Assembly: GCA_963674475.2 (NCBI GenBank)
Contig: CAXXFQ010000009.1
Coordinates: 1-64,000 of the forward strand
Length of the DNA: 64,000 nucleotides
From: CAXXFQ01 sp963674475
Lineage (GTDB): Bacteria > Planctomycetota > Planctomycetia > Pirellulales > Thermoguttaceae
Reading direction: 5' to 3'
Part shown: in pieces, positions 63,598 through 64,000 of the stretch
Position numbering within the stretch: the first letter of the stretch is position 1
Layout: every line of letters starts with the position of its first letter
Program-made: the position numbers and the translations under genes
Notes under the pieces: generated by a model
Told to the model about the DNA's origin: nothing
Seen by the model: only the letters and a program-made list of their open reading frames with translations
Database searches by the model: none

Positions 63598-64000
63598 GTG
63601 AGAAAAAAATGCGCCGTTCCTGTTGTGATCGGAGTTTTCGCCCTGACCGCGCTGCTTTGTTGGCTACCCGCTTCAGCCCAAAGCGCGACGCCCAAGCTGC
63701 CGAACCCCCAGTTTGACAAGGCCGATCCGCAAAACGCCGATCAACCGGCCGGGTGGAAAATGACCAAAGGGACCGGGCGTTGGCTTGAGGGACAATTCGT
63801 CGAGCTGGACGCCAAGGATGAATTTTCGGCCGAGTGGGCCTCGGACCAGGTGGAATTGGAACCGGGCCGGATGTATCGGTTCGGGGTCCGTTCCCGACGA
63901 TTCGGCGCTGGAGGGCTGACCTCCTTCGGGACCGACTTCGCCATCCATGATTTCGAAAACAATACGTCCGAATGGACTTGGCACGGCCAGTCGTTTCGCG
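63598..64000 (+). CDS. Exported protein of unknown function (3' end outside window)
   Basis: A GTG at 63598 with GGAG 9 bases upstream opens a frame that stays open to the window end, giving at least 134 residues. MRKKCAVPVVIGVFALTALLCW to about ASAQ is a signal peptide. The mature part, with NPQFDKADPQNADQPAGWKMTKG, WLEGQFVELDAKDEF and LEPGRMYRFGVRSRR, is beta-rich like a carbohydrate-binding or jelly-roll domain. That is a loose resemblance only. Confidence 0.75.
   Translation, partial: MRKKCAVPVVIGVFALTALLCWLPASAQSATPKLPNPQFDKADPQNADQPAGWKMTKGTGRWLEGQFVELDAKDEFSAEWASDQVELEPGRMYRFGVRSRRFGAGGLTSFGTDFAIHDFENNTSEWTWHGQSFR

Overview
This 64 kb stretch looks like a chromosomal segment of a planctomycete, most likely in or near the Pirellulales. 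That assignment is an inference. It rests on a dockerin plus PEP-CTERM secreted protein, a tandem secretin-N protein without a pore domain, DUF1573 and DUF2760 proteins, a fused ABC permease/CPBP protease, the futalosine menaquinone genes mqnA and mqnC, and many large secreted proteins without recognisable homologues. No tRNA, rRNA, CRISPR array, transposase, integrase or phage gene was seen. Coding density is moderate, and the intergenic spaces carry an unusual amount of structured DNA.

Layout. 0-9.4 kb: the 3' part of a giant secretin-N repeat gene, a PEP-CTERM protein, a small membrane protein, a secreted TPR protein and a tiny membrane protein. 9.4-13.8 kb: the housekeeping block ffh-rpsP-trmD-rplS-yraN on the minus strand, with no rimM. 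13.8-15.3 kb: no gene seen. 15.3-21 kb: a DUF1573 protein, an HGSNAT-like acyltransferase, a secreted glycerophosphodiesterase and a sugar-porter MFS protein on the plus strand. 21-24.3 kb: an outer-membrane beta-barrel protein and glgC. 24.3-25.4 kb: no protein gene, but a chain of hairpins that looks like a structured RNA. 25.4-35.4 kb: a TlpA-like thioredoxin, then a minus-strand surface-polysaccharide cluster (wecB, heparinase-like, two-domain oxidoreductase, two glycosyltransferases, O-antigen ligase-like). 35.8-41.6 kb: DUF2760, a membrane protein, an NRDE protein, a Cys-rich secreted protein, an Hpt protein and queG. 42-46.4 kb: a two-gene operon of large exported proteins. 47-64 kb: thiC, an ABC exporter pair, mqnC, mqnA, an AAA ATPase, an ldhA-like dehydrogenase, an ABC-F ATPase, xylA, an M50 protease and the start of another exported protein.

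Two non-coding structures stand out. First, between glgC and the thioredoxin gene there is a run of about ten hairpins with six exact copies of one 8-mer. It ends on the minus strand in a perfect 16-bp hairpin followed by a U-rich tract, which suggests an undescribed multi-hairpin RNA of about 450-530 nt. Second, four spacers between 52.7 and 62 kb (plus a single copy at 21.1 kb) carry a composite repeat of up to four consecutive hairpins. In the four spacers it occurs as a forward copy facing an inverted copy. Stem sequences differ between copies but the two arms change together, so pairing is preserved.

Other dispersed repeats include a duplicated, frame-broken 3' end of the DUF2760 gene lying 27 kb away in opposite orientation, and two weaker intergenic families. 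All repeat and structure claims come from reading by eye; no folding or search was run.
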